NCBI RefSeq assembly: GCF_900232905.1
Contig: NZ_OCTQ01000001.1
Span: forward strand, 248,001 to 312,000
Length of the DNA stretch: 64,000 nucleotides
Direction of reading: 5' to 3'
DNA from: Miniphocaeibacter massiliensis
GTDB taxonomy: Bacteria; Bacillota; Clostridia; Tissierellales; Peptoniphilaceae
Part shown: piece by piece, positions 28,992-38,958 of the stretch
Numbering within the stretch: position 1 is the first letter of the stretch
Layout of the letters: the number at the start of each line of letters is the position of its first letter
Translations under genes and position numbers: made by a program
Notes under the pieces: generated by a model
Told to the model about the DNA's origin: nothing
Database searches by the model: none
What the model saw: the letters and a program-made list of their open reading frames with translations, nothing else

Positions 28992-30104
28992 ATGAATCAA
29001 GAATTTATGAATGCTCTTATGGATATAGAAAAAACCAAAGGAGTATCAAGTGATGTAATAATCGATGCATTAGAGAAGGCTTTAGTAAAAAGTTATGAAA
29101 AGAACTTTGATGATAATGCCAATGTAACAGTTAGTATAAATAGAAATAATGGTGAAGCTAAAATTTTTGCCATAAAAAAAGTTGTAGAGAATATTGAAGA
29201 CAAAATCACAGAAATATCTGTAGAAGAAGCTGAAAATATAAATTCTAATCTTAATATAGGAGATGAAGTAACAATTGAGGTAACTCCTAAAAATTTTGGA
29301 AGAATAGCAGCACAAACAGCTAGAAATATTGTTATTCAAAAAATAAAAGATGCTGAGAGAGAAATAATTTATAATGAATTTATAAGTAGAGAAAAAGAAC
29401 TGATAACAGGTATTGTTCAAAGAATAGATCATGGAATGATATATGTTGATCTTGGAAAAATTGAAGGGATTGTTCCTCCGAGTGAACAAATAATAAATGA
29501 AACTTATAGAATTAATGATAGATTTAAGTTTTATATAAAAGAAGTTAAAAACACTACTAAAGGAGCGCAAGTTATTTTATCTAGGACAGATATAGGACTT
29601 GTAAGAAGACTTCTTGAATTAGAAGTTCCCGAAATTAACGATGGAATTGTAGAAATATTTTCTATTTCTAGAGAAGCTGGTTCTAGAACTAAACTAGCAG
29701 TATTTACAAAAGATGAAAATATAGATCCAGTTGGAGCGTGTGTAGGATTTAAGGGAACTAGAGTAAAATCTATAGTAGATGAATTGAATGGTGAAAAACT
29801 TGATATAATAATTTGGAATAAAGATGTGAAAATTTTCTTGGCTAATAGTTTGAGTCCTGCTGAAGTAGTTAAAGTATTTGTAAATGAAAAAGAAAAAGTT
29901 GCAAGAATAATAGTAGAAAGTAGCCAACTCTCTTTAGCTATAGGAAAAGAAGGACAAAATGCAAGACTTGCTGCTAAGTTAACAAATTGGAAAATTGATA
30001 TAAAAGGAACAGAACAATATTTAGAGGGCATAAAATCTGGGGATATTGTAGCAGAATTTCCTGAAGAAGAAGAATATATTAATAGTTTAATAGATTTAAA
30101 TTAG
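28992..30104 (+). CDS. nusA: Transcription termination/antitermination factor NusA
   Basis: NusA binds RNA polymerase and RNA to modulate pausing and termination. The 370-residue protein has the N-terminal polymerase-binding domain, an S1 domain (ELITGIVQRIDHGMIYVDLG), and two KH domains (DPVGACVGFKGTRVKSIVDEL; LAIGKEGQNARLAAKLTNW). It lacks the acidic repeats of proteobacterial NusA, as expected in Firmicutes. The ATG at 28992 is preferred to a GTG at 28983 that is part of the AGGTGGG ribosome binding site. Confidence 0.96.
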   Translation: MNQEFMNALMDIEKTKGVSSDVIIDALEKALVKSYEKNFDDNANVTVSINRNNGEAKIFAIKKVVENIEDKITEISVEEAENINSNLNIGDEVTIEVTPKNFGRIAAQTARNIVIQKIKDAEREIIYNEFISREKELITGIVQRIDHGMIYVDLGKIEGIVPPSEQIINETYRINDRFKFYIKEVKNTTKGAQVILSRTDIGLVRRLLELEVPEINDGIVEIFSISREAGSRTKLAVFTKDENIDPVGACVGFKGTRVKSIVDELNGEKLDIIIWNKDVKIFLANSLSPAEVVKVFVNEKEKVARIIVESSQLSLAIGKEGQNARLAAKLTNWKIDIKGTEQYLEGIKSGDIVAEFPEEEEYINSLIDLN

Positions 30105-30114
30105 GTGAGAATAA

Positions 30115-30384
30115 ATGAAAGTAAAAAAAATACCTATGCGTAAATGTGTTGCATGTGGAGAGAATAAACCTAAAAAAGACTTATTAAGAATAGTAAATAA
30201 TAAAGAAGAAGGCATAATAGTTGACCCTACCGGTAAGAAAAACGGGAGAGGAGCATATATCTGTAAAGATATATCTTGCTTAGAGTTAGCTAAAAAGAGT
30301 AATAGAATTAATCATGCATTAAATGCTGAAATAAATGAAGAAGTTTATAAGGAGATTGCAGATTATGTAACGAATTCAAAGTAG
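30115..30384 (+). CDS. rnpM: RNase P modulator RnpM (YlxR)
   Basis: This 89-residue YlxR-family protein binds RNA and has been reported to modulate RNase P. It has the motif [21 protein letters not shown] and a second Cys pair ([14 protein letters not shown]), with the GRGAYIC signature. It sits between nusA and infB as usual. The L7Ae-like gene ylxQ that often follows is absent here: only 19 bases separate it from infB. Confidence 0.93.
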   Translation: MKVKKIPMRKCVACGENKPKKDLLRIVNNKEEGIIVDPTGKKNGRGAYICKDISCLELAKKSNRINHALNAEINEEVYKEIADYVTNSK

Positions 30385-30403
30385 GCATGAAAGGAGTGCT
30401 AAT

Positions 30404-32698
30404 ATGAAAAAATCAAGAGTATATGAAGTAGCAAAAGAGTTAAATGTTTCAACTAAACAGGTTATAGATGAGTTAAAAAAACTTAATATAGATGTAAAAA
30501 GTCACATGTCAACTTTAGAAGGTGATAATTTAGATAAAATAATAAAAGTATTTTCGAAAAACAATGATAGTAAAACTCAAAATAAAAAATCAGCTTTGAG
30601 CAATAAGAATAAAGAAATAACCAAAAAGAAGGATAATAATATAGATAATAAGAAAAAACAAGTAAAACCAAATACAAATAATAAGAAAAATAATAACTTA
30701 GAAGAAAAAAAACAACATATTCAGAATAAAAAAAATAATGATACAAAAGATAATAAAAATATAAAAAAGAAAAATATAGATAATAAGAAAAAACAGAGTC
30801 AACAGAATCCTAATAAAAAAATAAATGATCAACATTTTAAAAATTTACAGAAGTCTACACCAAAATTTAAAAATAAGAAAAAACATAAAAATAAAAATGT
30901 TGAAACTTCACATATAAATGAAATTGTAAATATAACAGAAACTGGTGCAATAGAAATTCCAGAAACTATAATTATAAAAGATTTTGCTGAAGCAATTGAC
31001 GTATCAGTTAATCAAGTTATAACAAAATTAATACAAATGGGTATTATGGCTAATCAAAATCAAGAACTAAATTTTGAAAATGCTGAAATTTTAGGTCTAG
31101 AATTTGATAAAGAAATTATATTAAAAGTTGAAGAAGAAGTTGATCCAGAAGAAATTTTTGAAGATTTAGATTTTGAAGACAAAGAAGGAGATTTAAAATC
31201 TAGACCTCCAGTAGTTACAGTTATGGGTCATGTTGACCATGGTAAAACATCTCTTTTGGATAGAATTCGAAAAGCACATGTAACTCAAGGCGAAGCTGGT
31301 GGAATAACCCAACATATAGGAGCTTATACTGTAAGAGTTAATGACAATAAAGTAGTTTTCTTAGATACTCCTGGACATGAGGCATTTACAGCGATGAGAT
31401 CTCGTGGAGCTCAAGTAACAGATTTAGCAATATTAGTAGTTGCAGCAGATGATGGAGTTATGCCTCAAACTATAGAAGCTATAAATCACGCTAAAGCAGC
31501 AGAAGTTCCTATTATAGTAGCTGTAAATAAAATAGACAAAGAAGGCGCTAATCTTGAAAGAATAAAACAAGAATTAGCTGATAATGGTTTAATGCCGGAT
31601 GATTGGGGTGGAGATGCAATAGTTGTTCCAGTATCTGCTCGAACAGGAGAAGGAATAGATGATTTATTAGAAATGATAGTAACCGTTTCTGAAATGGAAG
31701 AGTTAAAAGCTAATCCTAACAGAAAAGCAGTAGGTACTATTATTGAAGCACAACTTGATAAAGGTAGAGGACCAACAGCTACAGTTTTAGTTCAAAAAGG
31801 AACTCTAAGAATGGGAGATATCGTTGTTTCAGGACTTGCACACGGAAGAATAAGAGCAATGTTTGACGACAAGGGTAAAAAAATAAAAAAGGCAGGTCCT
31901 TCAATACCTGTATTAATATTAGGATTGTCGGATGTTCCTGAAGCAGGAGAACTTATATATGCTGTAGAAGATGAAAAAACAGCTCGTTCATATTCAGATA
32001 AAGCTTTGAATTTGATTAAAGAAGATATGGTTAAATCAAGCTCTAATATAAAATTGGATGATTTATTTAACAAAATATCTGATGGTTCTATTAAAGACTT
32101 AAATATTATAGTAAAAACAGATGTAAAAGGAACTATAGATGCTGTTCAACAATCTTTTATTAAACTAAGTAATGAAGAAGTTAAGGTAAACATAATACAT
32201 GGTGCTGTAGGTGGTATTACTGAGTCAGATGTTAACTTGGCTACTGCTTCTAATGCAGTAATTATAGGATTTAATGTTAGACCATCCCAAAGTGCAATAG
32301 ACTTAGCTAATCATGAAGATGTTGATATTAGAACTTATAGAGTTATTTATGAAGCAATAGAAGATTTAGAAAAAGCTATTACAGGTATGTTAGCACCTAA
32401 GTACAAAGAAGAAGTAATAGGTAGAGCTGAAGTTAGAGCGATATTTAAAGTTCCAAATATAGGATCTGTAGCTGGGATATATGTTCAAAATGGTAAAATT
32501 ACTAGAAATTCAACAATAAGAGTTATTAGAAATGACGTTGTTGTATTTGAAGGAGAAATAGCTTCACTAAGAAGATTCAAAGATGATACAAAAGAACTAG
32601 CTACCGGATATGAAGGTGGACTTGGACTAGTGAATTTCAATGATATTAAAGAAAATGACATTATGGAAGCTTATATTATGCAAGAAATTAAAAGATAG
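30404..32698 (+). CDS. infB: Translation initiation factor IF-2
   Basis: IF-2 is the GTPase that brings initiator tRNA to the 30S subunit. The first 50 residues form an IF2_N module ([20 protein letters not shown]). Residues about 51-166 are a low-complexity linker made almost only of Lys, Asn, Asp and Gln. A second IF2_N-like module follows. The G domain has [24 protein letters not shown] and NKIDKEGA, and domains II-IV are complete. The 764-residue length is normal. The linker contains a 23-base exact direct repeat. Confidence 0.97.
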   Translation: MKKSRVYEVAKELNVSTKQVIDELKKLNIDVKSHMSTLEGDNLDKIIKVFSKNNDSKTQNKKSALSNKNKEITKKKDNNIDNKKKQVKPNTNNKKNNNLEEKKQHIQNKKNNDTKDNKNIKKKNIDNKKKQSQQNPNKKINDQHFKNLQKSTPKFKNKKKHKNKNVETSHINEIVNITETGAIEIPETIIIKDFAEAIDVSVNQVITKLIQMGIMANQNQELNFENAEILGLEFDKEIILKVEEEVDPEEIFEDLDFEDKEGDLKSRPPVVTVMGHVDHGKTSLLDRIRKAHVTQGEAGGITQHIGAYTVRVNDNKVVFLDTPGHEAFTAMRSRGAQVTDLAILVVAADDGVMPQTIEAINHAKAAEVPIIVAVNKIDKEGANLERIKQELADNGLMPDDWGGDAIVVPVSARTGEGIDDLLEMIVTVSEMEELKANPNRKAVGTIIEAQLDKGRGPTATVLVQKGTLRMGDIVVSGLAHGRIRAMFDDKGKKIKKAGPSIPVLILGLSDVPEAGELIYAVEDEKTARSYSDKALNLIKEDMVKSSSNIKLDDLFNKISDGSIKDLNIIVKTDVKGTIDAVQQSFIKLSNEEVKVNIIHGAVGGITESDVNLATASNAVIIGFNVRPSQSAIDLANHEDVDIRTYRVIYEAIEDLEKAITGMLAPKYKEEVIGRAEVRAIFKVPNIGSVAGIYVQNGKITRNSTIRVIRNDVVVFEGEIASLRRFKDDTKELATGYEGGLGLVNFNDIKENDIMEAYIMQEIKR
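30638..30660 (+). repeat. Direct repeat, copy 1, in the infB linker
   Basis: A 23-base A-rich unit ending in AAGAAAAAACA recurs at 30773-30795. The offset is 135 bases (45 codons), so the repeats are in frame and both encode NIDNKKKQ-type peptides. This points to expansion of the disordered linker by internal duplication or slippage. Confidence 0.7.
30773..30795 (+). repeat. Direct repeat, copy 2, in the infB linker
   Basis: Second copy of the 23-base unit at 30638-30660, in the same reading frame. Confidence 0.7.
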
Positions 32699-32706
32699 GT
32701 GGTATA

Positions 32707-33063
32707 ATGAATCAAAAAAGAGTAAGTCGAATTGCATCAGAGATAAATAAAATAATTTCAAATTGTTTATATACTGATATAAAAGACCCAAACATTGATC
32801 CTATTAACACTGGAATTACTGAAGTTAAAGTTACTAATGACTTAAGCTTTGCATATGTTTATATCAGCGTTATTGGTGATGATAAGAAAAAAAATAATAC
32901 TTTAAAAGGATTTGAACATGCCAAGGGATTTTTAAAGAAAGAAATAAGTAATAATGTAAAATTAAGACATACACCAGAACTTATTTTCAAACTCGATGAG
33001 TCTACAGAACGAGGGATGCATATAGAAAATATAATAAATGAACTAAATAATTCTGGTAAGTAA
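32707..33063 (+). CDS. rbfA: Ribosome-binding factor A
   Basis: RbfA binds the 30S subunit late in maturation. The 118 residues show the KH-like fold with RVSRIASEINKIISN, the characteristic DLSFAYVYISV strand, and LKKEISNNVKLRHTPELIFKLDES. It is 8 bases after infB and 2 bases before nrnA. Confidence 0.96.
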   Translation: MNQKRVSRIASEINKIISNCLYTDIKDPNIDPINTGITEVKVTNDLSFAYVYISVIGDDKKKNNTLKGFEHAKGFLKKEISNNVKLRHTPELIFKLDESTERGMHIENIINELNNSGK

Positions 33064-33065
33064 AT

Positions 33066-34028
33066 ATGAATGCAAATAGTTTTAAATTTAAAGAGATAAT
33101 TGCAAAAAATAATAGTTTTGCAATTATCTCTCATTTAAGTCCTGATGGAGATAATTTAGGAGCATTATTATCTATTTTTTATTATTTAAAAAATTTAGGC
33201 AAAAAAGTTTTTGCAATAGAATTAGATAAAATACCTAAATCTCTTCAGTTTGTAGTAGAAGATATTTTATTTACTAATGATACTAATATAGAAGTGGATG
33301 TTTTAATTGCATTAGATTGTGGAGATAAAAAACGATTAGGTGAAATTGACAATATTTTTGATAACGCAAAAGAAATTATAAAAATAGATCATCATTTAAG
33401 TGAAGAATATTATGGAACTTTAAATATAGTTGATTCTAATATTTCATCTACATGTGAATTAATTAGTAATATACTATTTGATATAGATGCTAATATAAAT
33501 GATAAAATTGCTACTTTGCTATTAATGGGGATATTAACAGATACTGGTAGGTTTTTATATGAAAGAGCAGATTACAATACTTTTATAACTACTTCTAAAC
33601 TTCTAAAGTTAGGAGCAAAAAAAGACTTTTTAATGAAAAAGCTTTTTCAATCATCTGATTTAAATGCATTAAAACTTGTAAATAAAATTAATAATGAAGC
33701 TGAGTTTTATTATAATAATAAATTAGTAATTTCTAGCGTAACTACAGATGTTTTAAATAAATATAATCTTGAAACTTCTGATGTTGATGAAGCTATAAAC
33801 TACTATAGAGATTCTAGTGAAGTTGAAGTTTCATGTATGATAAAACAAAAAGAAGATAATTTATTTAAGATAAGCTTCAGAAGTAAAAGTTATATAGATG
33901 TTAATAAAATAGCTGAAACATTTGGTGGTGGTGGGCATAAATTTGCAGCAGGTTGTGCTGTAGAAGGTTCACTAAAGTTTGTTAAAAATAAAATTATAGA
34001 AAGGTTTAAAGACATTGAGTGGGAATGA
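33066..34028 (+). CDS. nrnA: DHH-family oligoribonuclease/pAp phosphatase NrnA
   Basis: NrnA degrades nano-RNA and dephosphorylates pAp. The DHH motifs are present: SHLSPDGDNLGAL, IALDCGD, KIDHHLSEE and TDTGRF. The DHHA1 domain ends with the GGGGHKFAAGC substrate motif. The 320-residue length fits. The rbfA-nrnA-truB order is standard in Firmicutes. The 3' end overlaps truB by 14 bases. Confidence 0.94.
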   Translation: MNANSFKFKEIIAKNNSFAIISHLSPDGDNLGALLSIFYYLKNLGKKVFAIELDKIPKSLQFVVEDILFTNDTNIEVDVLIALDCGDKKRLGEIDNIFDNAKEIIKIDHHLSEEYYGTLNIVDSNISSTCELISNILFDIDANINDKIATLLLMGILTDTGRFLYERADYNTFITTSKLLKLGAKKDFLMKKLFQSSDLNALKLVNKINNEAEFYYNNKLVISSVTTDVLNKYNLETSDVDEAINYYRDSSEVEVSCMIKQKEDNLFKISFRSKSYIDVNKIAETFGGGGHKFAAGCAVEGSLKFVKNKIIERFKDIEWE

Positions 34029-34926
34029 TTTTAATGGAGTAATAAATGTTTTTAAAGAGCCTGGATATACTTCACATGATGTAGTGGCAATACTTAGAAA
34101 AGTTTTAAAAACGAAAAAAATAGGACATGCAGGAACATTGGATCCAAATGTATCTGGTGTATTACCAATTTGTATAGGGAAGGCCACTAAAATAAGTCAA
34201 TATTTAATGGAATATGGTAAAACTTATATTGCAGAAATTACTTTTGGAATTGAGACAGATACTGAAGATATTTGGGGAAATATTATAAAAACATCAGATA
34301 TAGAAGTAAATATTGAAAGTTTTAAAAAAAGTATAACTAAATTTAATGGCAAAACTATAAATCAAGTTCCACCTATGTATTCGGCTGTTAAAGTTAATGG
34401 AAAAAAATTATATGAACTAGCTAGAAAAGGTGAAATTATTGAAAGAAAACCTAGAAAGGCTAATATTTACAAGCTAAAAATTTTAAAAATTCTAAATAAC
34501 AAAGTTATAATTAAAGTTACATGTTCAAAAGGAACTTATATTAGAACTTTAATAAAAGATATATGTGAAAAAAGTGGAACTATTGGTACAATGTCAAGTC
34601 TTATAAGAGTAAATTCTGGTGGATTAGATATAAATGATTCGCTAACAATTCAACAAATAAAAGATTTAATAGATAAAAAAATATATGATTTTATAAAACC
34701 AATAGATAAAAGTTTACAAAAAATTAACAAGTATATATTACCAGAAAAATATTTTAAAAAAGTAATTAATGGTGTTAAAATAAAAATTAATGATGATATT
34801 TCTAACGAAACTGTTTTAGTATATTGTAAAGATGAATTTATAGGTATAGGAGAATTTGTACTTTTAGATGATATAAAGTTTCTAAAAATTACAAATATGT
34901 TTTGGAATTCAAATGAAAATAATTGA
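34015..34926 (+). CDS. truB: tRNA pseudouridine-55 synthase TruB
   Basis: It makes pseudouridine at position 55 of the T loop of tRNAs. It contains VFKEPGYTSHDVV, the catalytic Asp motif GHAGTLDPNVSGVLPI, the YIAEITFG strand, and CSKGTYIRTLIKDI. The C-terminal PUA-like region is short. The start appears to be the TTG at 34015, preceded by GAAAGG, inside the end of nrnA. No ATG is available upstream of the conserved N terminus. Confidence 0.94.
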   Translation: MSGNDFNGVINVFKEPGYTSHDVVAILRKVLKTKKIGHAGTLDPNVSGVLPICIGKATKISQYLMEYGKTYIAEITFGIETDTEDIWGNIIKTSDIEVNIESFKKSITKFNGKTINQVPPMYSAVKVNGKKLYELARKGEIIERKPRKANIYKLKILKILNNKVIIKVTCSKGTYIRTLIKDICEKSGTIGTMSSLIRVNSGGLDINDSLTIQQIKDLIDKKIYDFIKPIDKSLQKINKYILPEKYFKKVINGVKIKINDDISNETVLVYCKDEFIGIGEFVLLDDIKFLKITNMFWNSNENN

Positions 34927-35851
34927 TGTAAATGAAAATTTTAAAATTGATAAAAATACAATACTTGCTTTAGGAAATTTTGATGGTATCCATAAAGGGC
35001 ATAGATTTTTAATTGATAATGTTAGAGAATTGGCTAAAAAAAATAATTTTTATTCTGGTATATTACTATTTAATAGTCATACTCTTGACTCACTTCATCC
35101 TGAGTTAAGATTACCTAAACTAACAGATATACAAGATAAAATAGATATAATTTCTGATATGAATATAGATTATGTATTTTTATTAGACTTCAAAAAAATT
35201 TCTAATTTTACTCCGGAAGAGTTTATTTTTTTATTAAAAAATGAATTTAACTGTAAGGGAGTAGTAGTAGGTAGCGACTATAAGTTTGGAAAAGGAGCAA
35301 AAGGAAATATTTTAACACTAAAAGACATAGCTGAAAAAGAAGATATCTTTGTTAAAGTAATTGATGATGTTACAGATAATTCAGTATATGTTAAAAGTAC
35401 TGTAATTAGAGAAGAGATTAGAAATGGAAACATTAAAGAGGCAAATAAGCTTCTTAGTAGAAACTATTTTATAAAAGGTATTGTTGTTCATGGTGAAAAA
35501 AGAGGAAGAGAATTAGGATATCCTACCGCTAATATATACAATGATTTTAATTATATACTACCAAAAGAAGGAGTTTACTATACAAAGACTACAATAATAT
35601 CTAAAGATAACAATAAGCAATATGATTCTCTTAGCTTTATAGGTCAAAACATAACATTTAATGAGTTTGAACAAAAAATTGAAACTTATCTTTTTGATTT
35701 TGCAGGATATCTTTATGGAGATACAATAAAAATTGAATTCATTGACTTTATACGTAATAATGAAAAGTTTGACTCTAAAGAAAGTTTGATTTTGCAAATG
35801 AACAAAGATGTGGAATTTGTAAAGGATTATAATAATAATTTACATTTTTAA
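34913..35851 (+). CDS. ribF: Bifunctional riboflavin kinase/FAD synthetase RibF
   Basis: It makes FMN and FAD. The N-terminal adenylyltransferase domain has LALGNFDGIHKGH, and the insert VVVGSDYKFGKGAKGN is typical. The C-terminal flavokinase domain has VVHGEKRGRELGYPTANI. The 312-residue length is standard. It overlaps truB by 14 bases and contains the -35 of the rpsO promoter in its 3' end. Confidence 0.95.
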   Translation: MKIIDVNENFKIDKNTILALGNFDGIHKGHRFLIDNVRELAKKNNFYSGILLFNSHTLDSLHPELRLPKLTDIQDKIDIISDMNIDYVFLLDFKKISNFTPEEFIFLLKNEFNCKGVVVGSDYKFGKGAKGNILTLKDIAEKEDIFVKVIDDVTDNSVYVKSTVIREEIRNGNIKEANKLLSRNYFIKGIVVHGEKRGRELGYPTANIYNDFNYILPKEGVYYTKTTIISKDNNKQYDSLSFIGQNITFNEFEQKIETYLFDFAGYLYGDTIKIEFIDFIRNNEKFDSKESLILQMNKDVEFVKDYNNNLHF

Positions 35852-35867
35852 CGATTTGTGTTATTAT
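35839..35867 (+). promoter_or_regulatory. Probable promoter of rpsO-pnp
   Basis: TTTACA and TATTAT are 17 bases apart. A TATAAT three bases further on is an alternative -10. The promoter begins inside the 3' end of ribF. Confidence 0.55.
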
Positions 35868-35870
35868 AAT

Positions 35871-35949
35871 CCGGTAGGTACTGTAACGTTGAATTTCGAT
35901 TCCTCAACGGATTCAATAGTTGTGGTGAATATAGTATTAGGAGGAAAAA
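35871..35949 (+). promoter_or_regulatory. Structured rpsO leader, possible S15 autoregulatory element
   Basis: The 80-base leader can fold in two ways. One hairpin is GTTGAAT-TTCG-ATTCCTCAAC, with small mismatches. The other pairs TTGAAT with a downstream ATTCAA across it, giving a nested or pseudoknot-like arrangement just before AGGAGG. S15 binding to its own leader is well known, with different structures in different bacterial groups. That role here is inferred. Confidence 0.45.
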
Positions 35950-36216
35950 ATGTATACAGCAGAAGACAAAAAAAGAATAATTGATGAGTACAAAACAGCA
36001 GAAGGAGATACTGGATCTCCAGAAGTACAAATAGCTTTATTAACTTATAGAATAAACTATTTAACTGAGCATTTAAAAACTCACAAAAAAGATCATCATT
36101 CAAGAAGAGGTTTATTTAAAATGATAGGTAATAGAAGAGGTCTTCTTGGATACCTAAAAGATAAGGATATCGACAGATACCGTGAATTAATAAAAAGACT
36201 AGGAATAAGAGGTTAA
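35950..36216 (+). CDS. rpsO: 30S ribosomal protein S15
   Basis: S15 is a primary 16S rRNA binder in the platform. The 88 residues show [37 protein letters not shown], positions about 22-58, the three-helix core and conserved His/Asp contacts of the family, ending in [13 protein letters not shown]. It is followed by a terminator and pnp, the classic rpsO-pnp pair. Confidence 0.98.
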   Translation: MYTAEDKKRIIDEYKTAEGDTGSPEVQIALLTYRINYLTEHLKTHKKDHHSRRGLFKMIGNRRGLLGYLKDKDIDRYRELIKRLGIRG

Positions 36217-36240
36217 TTCTCAGGTTAGGCATATCAACCT

Positions 36241-36270
36241 ATAAGAGCGGTTTTTGCCGCTCTTATTTTT
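36241..36270 (+). terminator. Terminator after rpsO
   Basis: ATAAGAGCGG-TTTTTG-CCGCTCTTAT forms a 10-bp GC-rich stem followed by five T residues. Some read-through into pnp is likely because no clear pnp promoter is visible. Confidence 0.85.
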
Positions 36271-36304
36271 AAATGTAAATACAAATAGCCTATAAGGAGG
36301 CGTT

Positions 36305-38437
36305 ATGATAAAAGAATATAAATATAATTTGCTTGGAAAAGAAATAATTGTAACTATTGGAAAAGTTGCTGAACAAGCTAATGGAGCGTGTCTAGTTCAA
36401 TGTGGAGAAACTATAGTACTTGTAACTGCAACAGCTTCTAAAGAACCTAGGCAAGGGATAGATTTTTTTCCTTTAAGTTGTGATTTTGAAGAAAAACTTT
36501 ATTCTGTTGGGAAAATCCCTGGTGGTTTTATTAAAAGAGAAGGAAGAGCTAGTGAAAAAGCTATACTAGTATCTAGATTAATAGATAGACCGTTAAGACC
36601 ATTATTCCCTGAAGGTTATAGAAACGATGTACAAGTAATAGCCACAGCACTATCTGTAGAAGATGATTATACACCTGATATTTTAGCTATGATAGGTTCA
36701 TCTATTGCTTTAACTATTTCAGATATTCCTTTTAATGGACCTACTGGATCAGTTTCTGTTGGAATGGTTGATGGAGAAATAATAATTAATCCAATTCAGG
36801 CAGAAAGAGAAAAATCTGATTTAGAATTAACTGTTGCTGGAACTAAAGAGGCAATAATGATGGTTGAAGCAGGTTGTAATAAAATAACAGAAACACAAGT
36901 ATTAGACGCTATTTTAAAAGCACATGAAGCGATACAAGGAATTTGTGAATTTATAGAAGATATTCAAAAAGATTGTGGAAAAGAGAAAAAAGTCTTTGAA
37001 GCTCCATCTGTAGATGAGAACCTTGTTAATGATATTACTGAATATGCAAAAGACAAATTACTTGCTGCTGTTAGAAATGTGGATAAAATGTCTAGACAAA
37101 ATGATGTAGATGAAATAATTAATAGCACTCTTGAAAATTTCTCTGAAAAGTATGAGGGACAACAGAAAGATATTAAAGCAATAATTGAAAATATTGAAAT
37201 TGAAGAAGTAAGAAGACTTATAATAGAAGATTCTATAAGACCTGATAATAGACAATTAGATGAAATAAGACCTATTTCTTGTGATAGAAGATTACTTCCA
37301 AGAGCTCATGGTTCAGGGTTGTTTACAAGAGGTCAAACTCAAGTATTATCAGTAGCTACGCTAGGATCACCTAGAGATGTTCAAATATTAGATGGACTTT
37401 TAGAGCAAGATGATAAAAGATATATGCATCAATACAACTTTCCTCCATATAGTGTAGGAGATACTAGACCAATGAGAGGTCCTGGTAGAAGGGAAATAGG
37501 GCATGGAGCTTTAGCAGAGAGAGCTTTGATTCCAGTATTGCCTTCAATTGAAGAATTTCCTTATACTATTAGAGTTGTATCTGAAGTATTAAGCTCGAAT
37601 GGTTCAAGTTCTCAAGCTTCTATTTGTGGATCAACGTTGGCTCTTTTAGATGCAGGAGTTCCTTTAAAGGATTCTGTAGCTGGAATTGCTATGGGGCTTA
37701 TTAGCGATGGTGGAAAAGTTGCTATATTAACAGATATCCAAGGTTTAGAGGACCATTTTGGAGATATGGACTTTAAAGTAGCAGGTACTAGAGATGGTAT
37801 TACTGCTTTACAAATGGATATAAAAGTGGATGGTATAAGTAGAGAAGTTTTAGAGGAAGCTTTAGAGAAAGCTAGAATTGCAAGGCTTAGTATATTAGAT
37901 AAAATGAATAGTTTAATTTCTGAACCTGAAAAAGAAATTTCTAAATATGCTCCAAGACTTATGAGCATTAAAATACATCCAGACAAAATAAGAGAAGTAA
38001 TAGGTGCTGGTGGAAAAGTTATTAATAAAATAATTGAAGAAACTGGTGTAAGTATAGATACAGAAGATGACGGTAATATTACAATAACTGCTGAAACTAC
38101 CGAGGATGGGAAACGAGCAATTAAAATGATAGAAGATATAATTGCTGAAGTAGAAGTAGGAGCTAGCTACTTAGGTAAAGTAACTAGAATTATGAATTTT
38201 GGTGCATTTGTTGATATTTTAAATGGTAAAGAAGGTTTACTTCATATTTCCAAAATATCACATGAGAGAGTTGAAAAAGTTGAAGATGTTTTAAAAACAG
38301 GTGATGAAGTTCTAGTAAAAGTTACTGAAATTGATAGACAAGGAAGAATTAACCTTTCTAGAAAAGCATTATTACCAAAACCTGAAGTAAAAAAAGAAAA
38401 TGATACAGAAAAAAAAGAAAAAACTGAAGATAATTAG
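36305..38437 (+). CDS. pnp: Polyribonucleotide nucleotidyltransferase (PNPase)
   Basis: A phosphorolytic 3'-5' exoribonuclease and a core partner of the RNA degradosome. Two RNase PH domains ([44 protein letters not shown], quoted here in parts: FPPYSVGD and [10 protein letters not shown]) flank an alpha-helical linker. A KH domain ([19 protein letters not shown]) and an S1 domain ([15 protein letters not shown]) follow. The final 20 residues are Lys/Glu-rich. The 710-residue length is standard. Confidence 0.97.
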   Translation: MIKEYKYNLLGKEIIVTIGKVAEQANGACLVQCGETIVLVTATASKEPRQGIDFFPLSCDFEEKLYSVGKIPGGFIKREGRASEKAILVSRLIDRPLRPLFPEGYRNDVQVIATALSVEDDYTPDILAMIGSSIALTISDIPFNGPTGSVSVGMVDGEIIINPIQAEREKSDLELTVAGTKEAIMMVEAGCNKITETQVLDAILKAHEAIQGICEFIEDIQKDCGKEKKVFEAPSVDENLVNDITEYAKDKLLAAVRNVDKMSRQNDVDEIINSTLENFSEKYEGQQKDIKAIIENIEIEEVRRLIIEDSIRPDNRQLDEIRPISCDRRLLPRAHGSGLFTRGQTQVLSVATLGSPRDVQILDGLLEQDDKRYMHQYNFPPYSVGDTRPMRGPGRREIGHGALAERALIPVLPSIEEFPYTIRVVSEVLSSNGSSSQASICGSTLALLDAGVPLKDSVAGIAMGLISDGGKVAILTDIQGLEDHFGDMDFKVAGTRDGITALQMDIKVDGISREVLEEALEKARIARLSILDKMNSLISEPEKEISKYAPRLMSIKIHPDKIREVIGAGGKVINKIIEETGVSIDTEDDGNITITAETTEDGKRAIKMIEDIIAEVEVGASYLGKVTRIMNFGAFVDILNGKEGLLHISKISHERVEKVEDVLKTGDEVLVKVTEIDRQGRINLSRKALLPKPEVKKENDTEKKEKTEDN

Positions 38438-38439
38438 TT

Positions 38440-38473
38440 AAAATTAAACATAGGAAACTATGTTTAATTTTTT
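38440..38473 (+). terminator. Terminator after pnp
   Basis: A 14-bp stem AAAATTAAACATAG/CTATGTTTAATTTT with loop GAAA is followed by T residues. Confidence 0.8.
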
Positions 38474-38485
38474 AGTGGAGGATAT

Positions 38486-38917
38486 ATGAAAGTTAAAATT
38501 ATTAATAAAAGTAATAATCCTATGCCAGAATACGCAACTATAGGTTCATCTGGGATGGATATAAAGGCATTTTTGGATAAAGATATTACTTTAAAACCAT
38601 TGGAAAGAAAAATGATTCCAACTGGTTTGTATATATCAATACCTATTGGCTATGAAATTCAAGTAAGGGCAAGAAGTGGTATGTCAATAAAGCATGGTAT
38701 TACTTTAGTTAATGCTGTTGGAACAATAGATAGTGATTATAGAGGAGAGATAGGTGTATTAGCTATTAATTTATCAAATAAGGAGTACACTATTAAAACT
38801 GGCGATAAGATAGCTCAAATGATACTAGCGAAATATGAAATTATAGAGTTTGAGGAAGTTGATAATTTAGATGAAACAGATAGAAATACAGGTGGATTTG
38901 GCCATACAGGATATTAA
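38486..38917 (+). CDS. dut: dUTP diphosphatase (dUTPase)
   Basis: It hydrolyses dUTP to dUMP, keeping uracil out of DNA. The trimeric dUTPase motifs are in order: GSSGMDIKA (motif 1), RARSGMSIKHGI (2), GTIDSDYRGEIGV (3), GDKIAQMILA (4), and the C-terminal RNTGGFGHTGY (5), which closes over the active site. The 143 residues are standard. It may come from the cell's core set rather than a phage, as its base composition matches its neighbours. Confidence 0.96.
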   Translation: MKVKIINKSNNPMPEYATIGSSGMDIKAFLDKDITLKPLERKMIPTGLYISIPIGYEIQVRARSGMSIKHGITLVNAVGTIDSDYRGEIGVLAINLSNKEYTIKTGDKIAQMILAKYEIIEFEEVDNLDETDRNTGGFGHTGY

Positions 38918-38942
38918 TATATGTGTTATAATTTAATAGATT
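38914..38942 (+). promoter_or_regulatory. Probable promoter of ftsK-pgsA-recA
   Basis: TTAATA and TATAAT are 17 bases apart, and the -10 is extended (TGtTATAAT). It begins at the dut stop codon. Confidence 0.5.
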
Positions 38943-38958
38943 AAATGAGGAGATTTTC

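Noticed and set aside
30483-30746. Minus-strand Tyr/Phe-rich open frame inside infB
   Set aside because: It is the complement of the Lys/Asn-rich linker, which yields Tyr/Phe/Leu codons by chance; no start signal.
37612-37986. Minus-strand open frame of 124 codons inside pnp
   Set aside because: It is antisense to a conserved RNase PH domain, has no ribosome binding site and an amino-acid makeup typical of shadow frames.
38486-38917. Prophage-derived dUTPase
   Set aside because: No other phage genes lie nearby, and base composition and spacing match the housekeeping neighbours.
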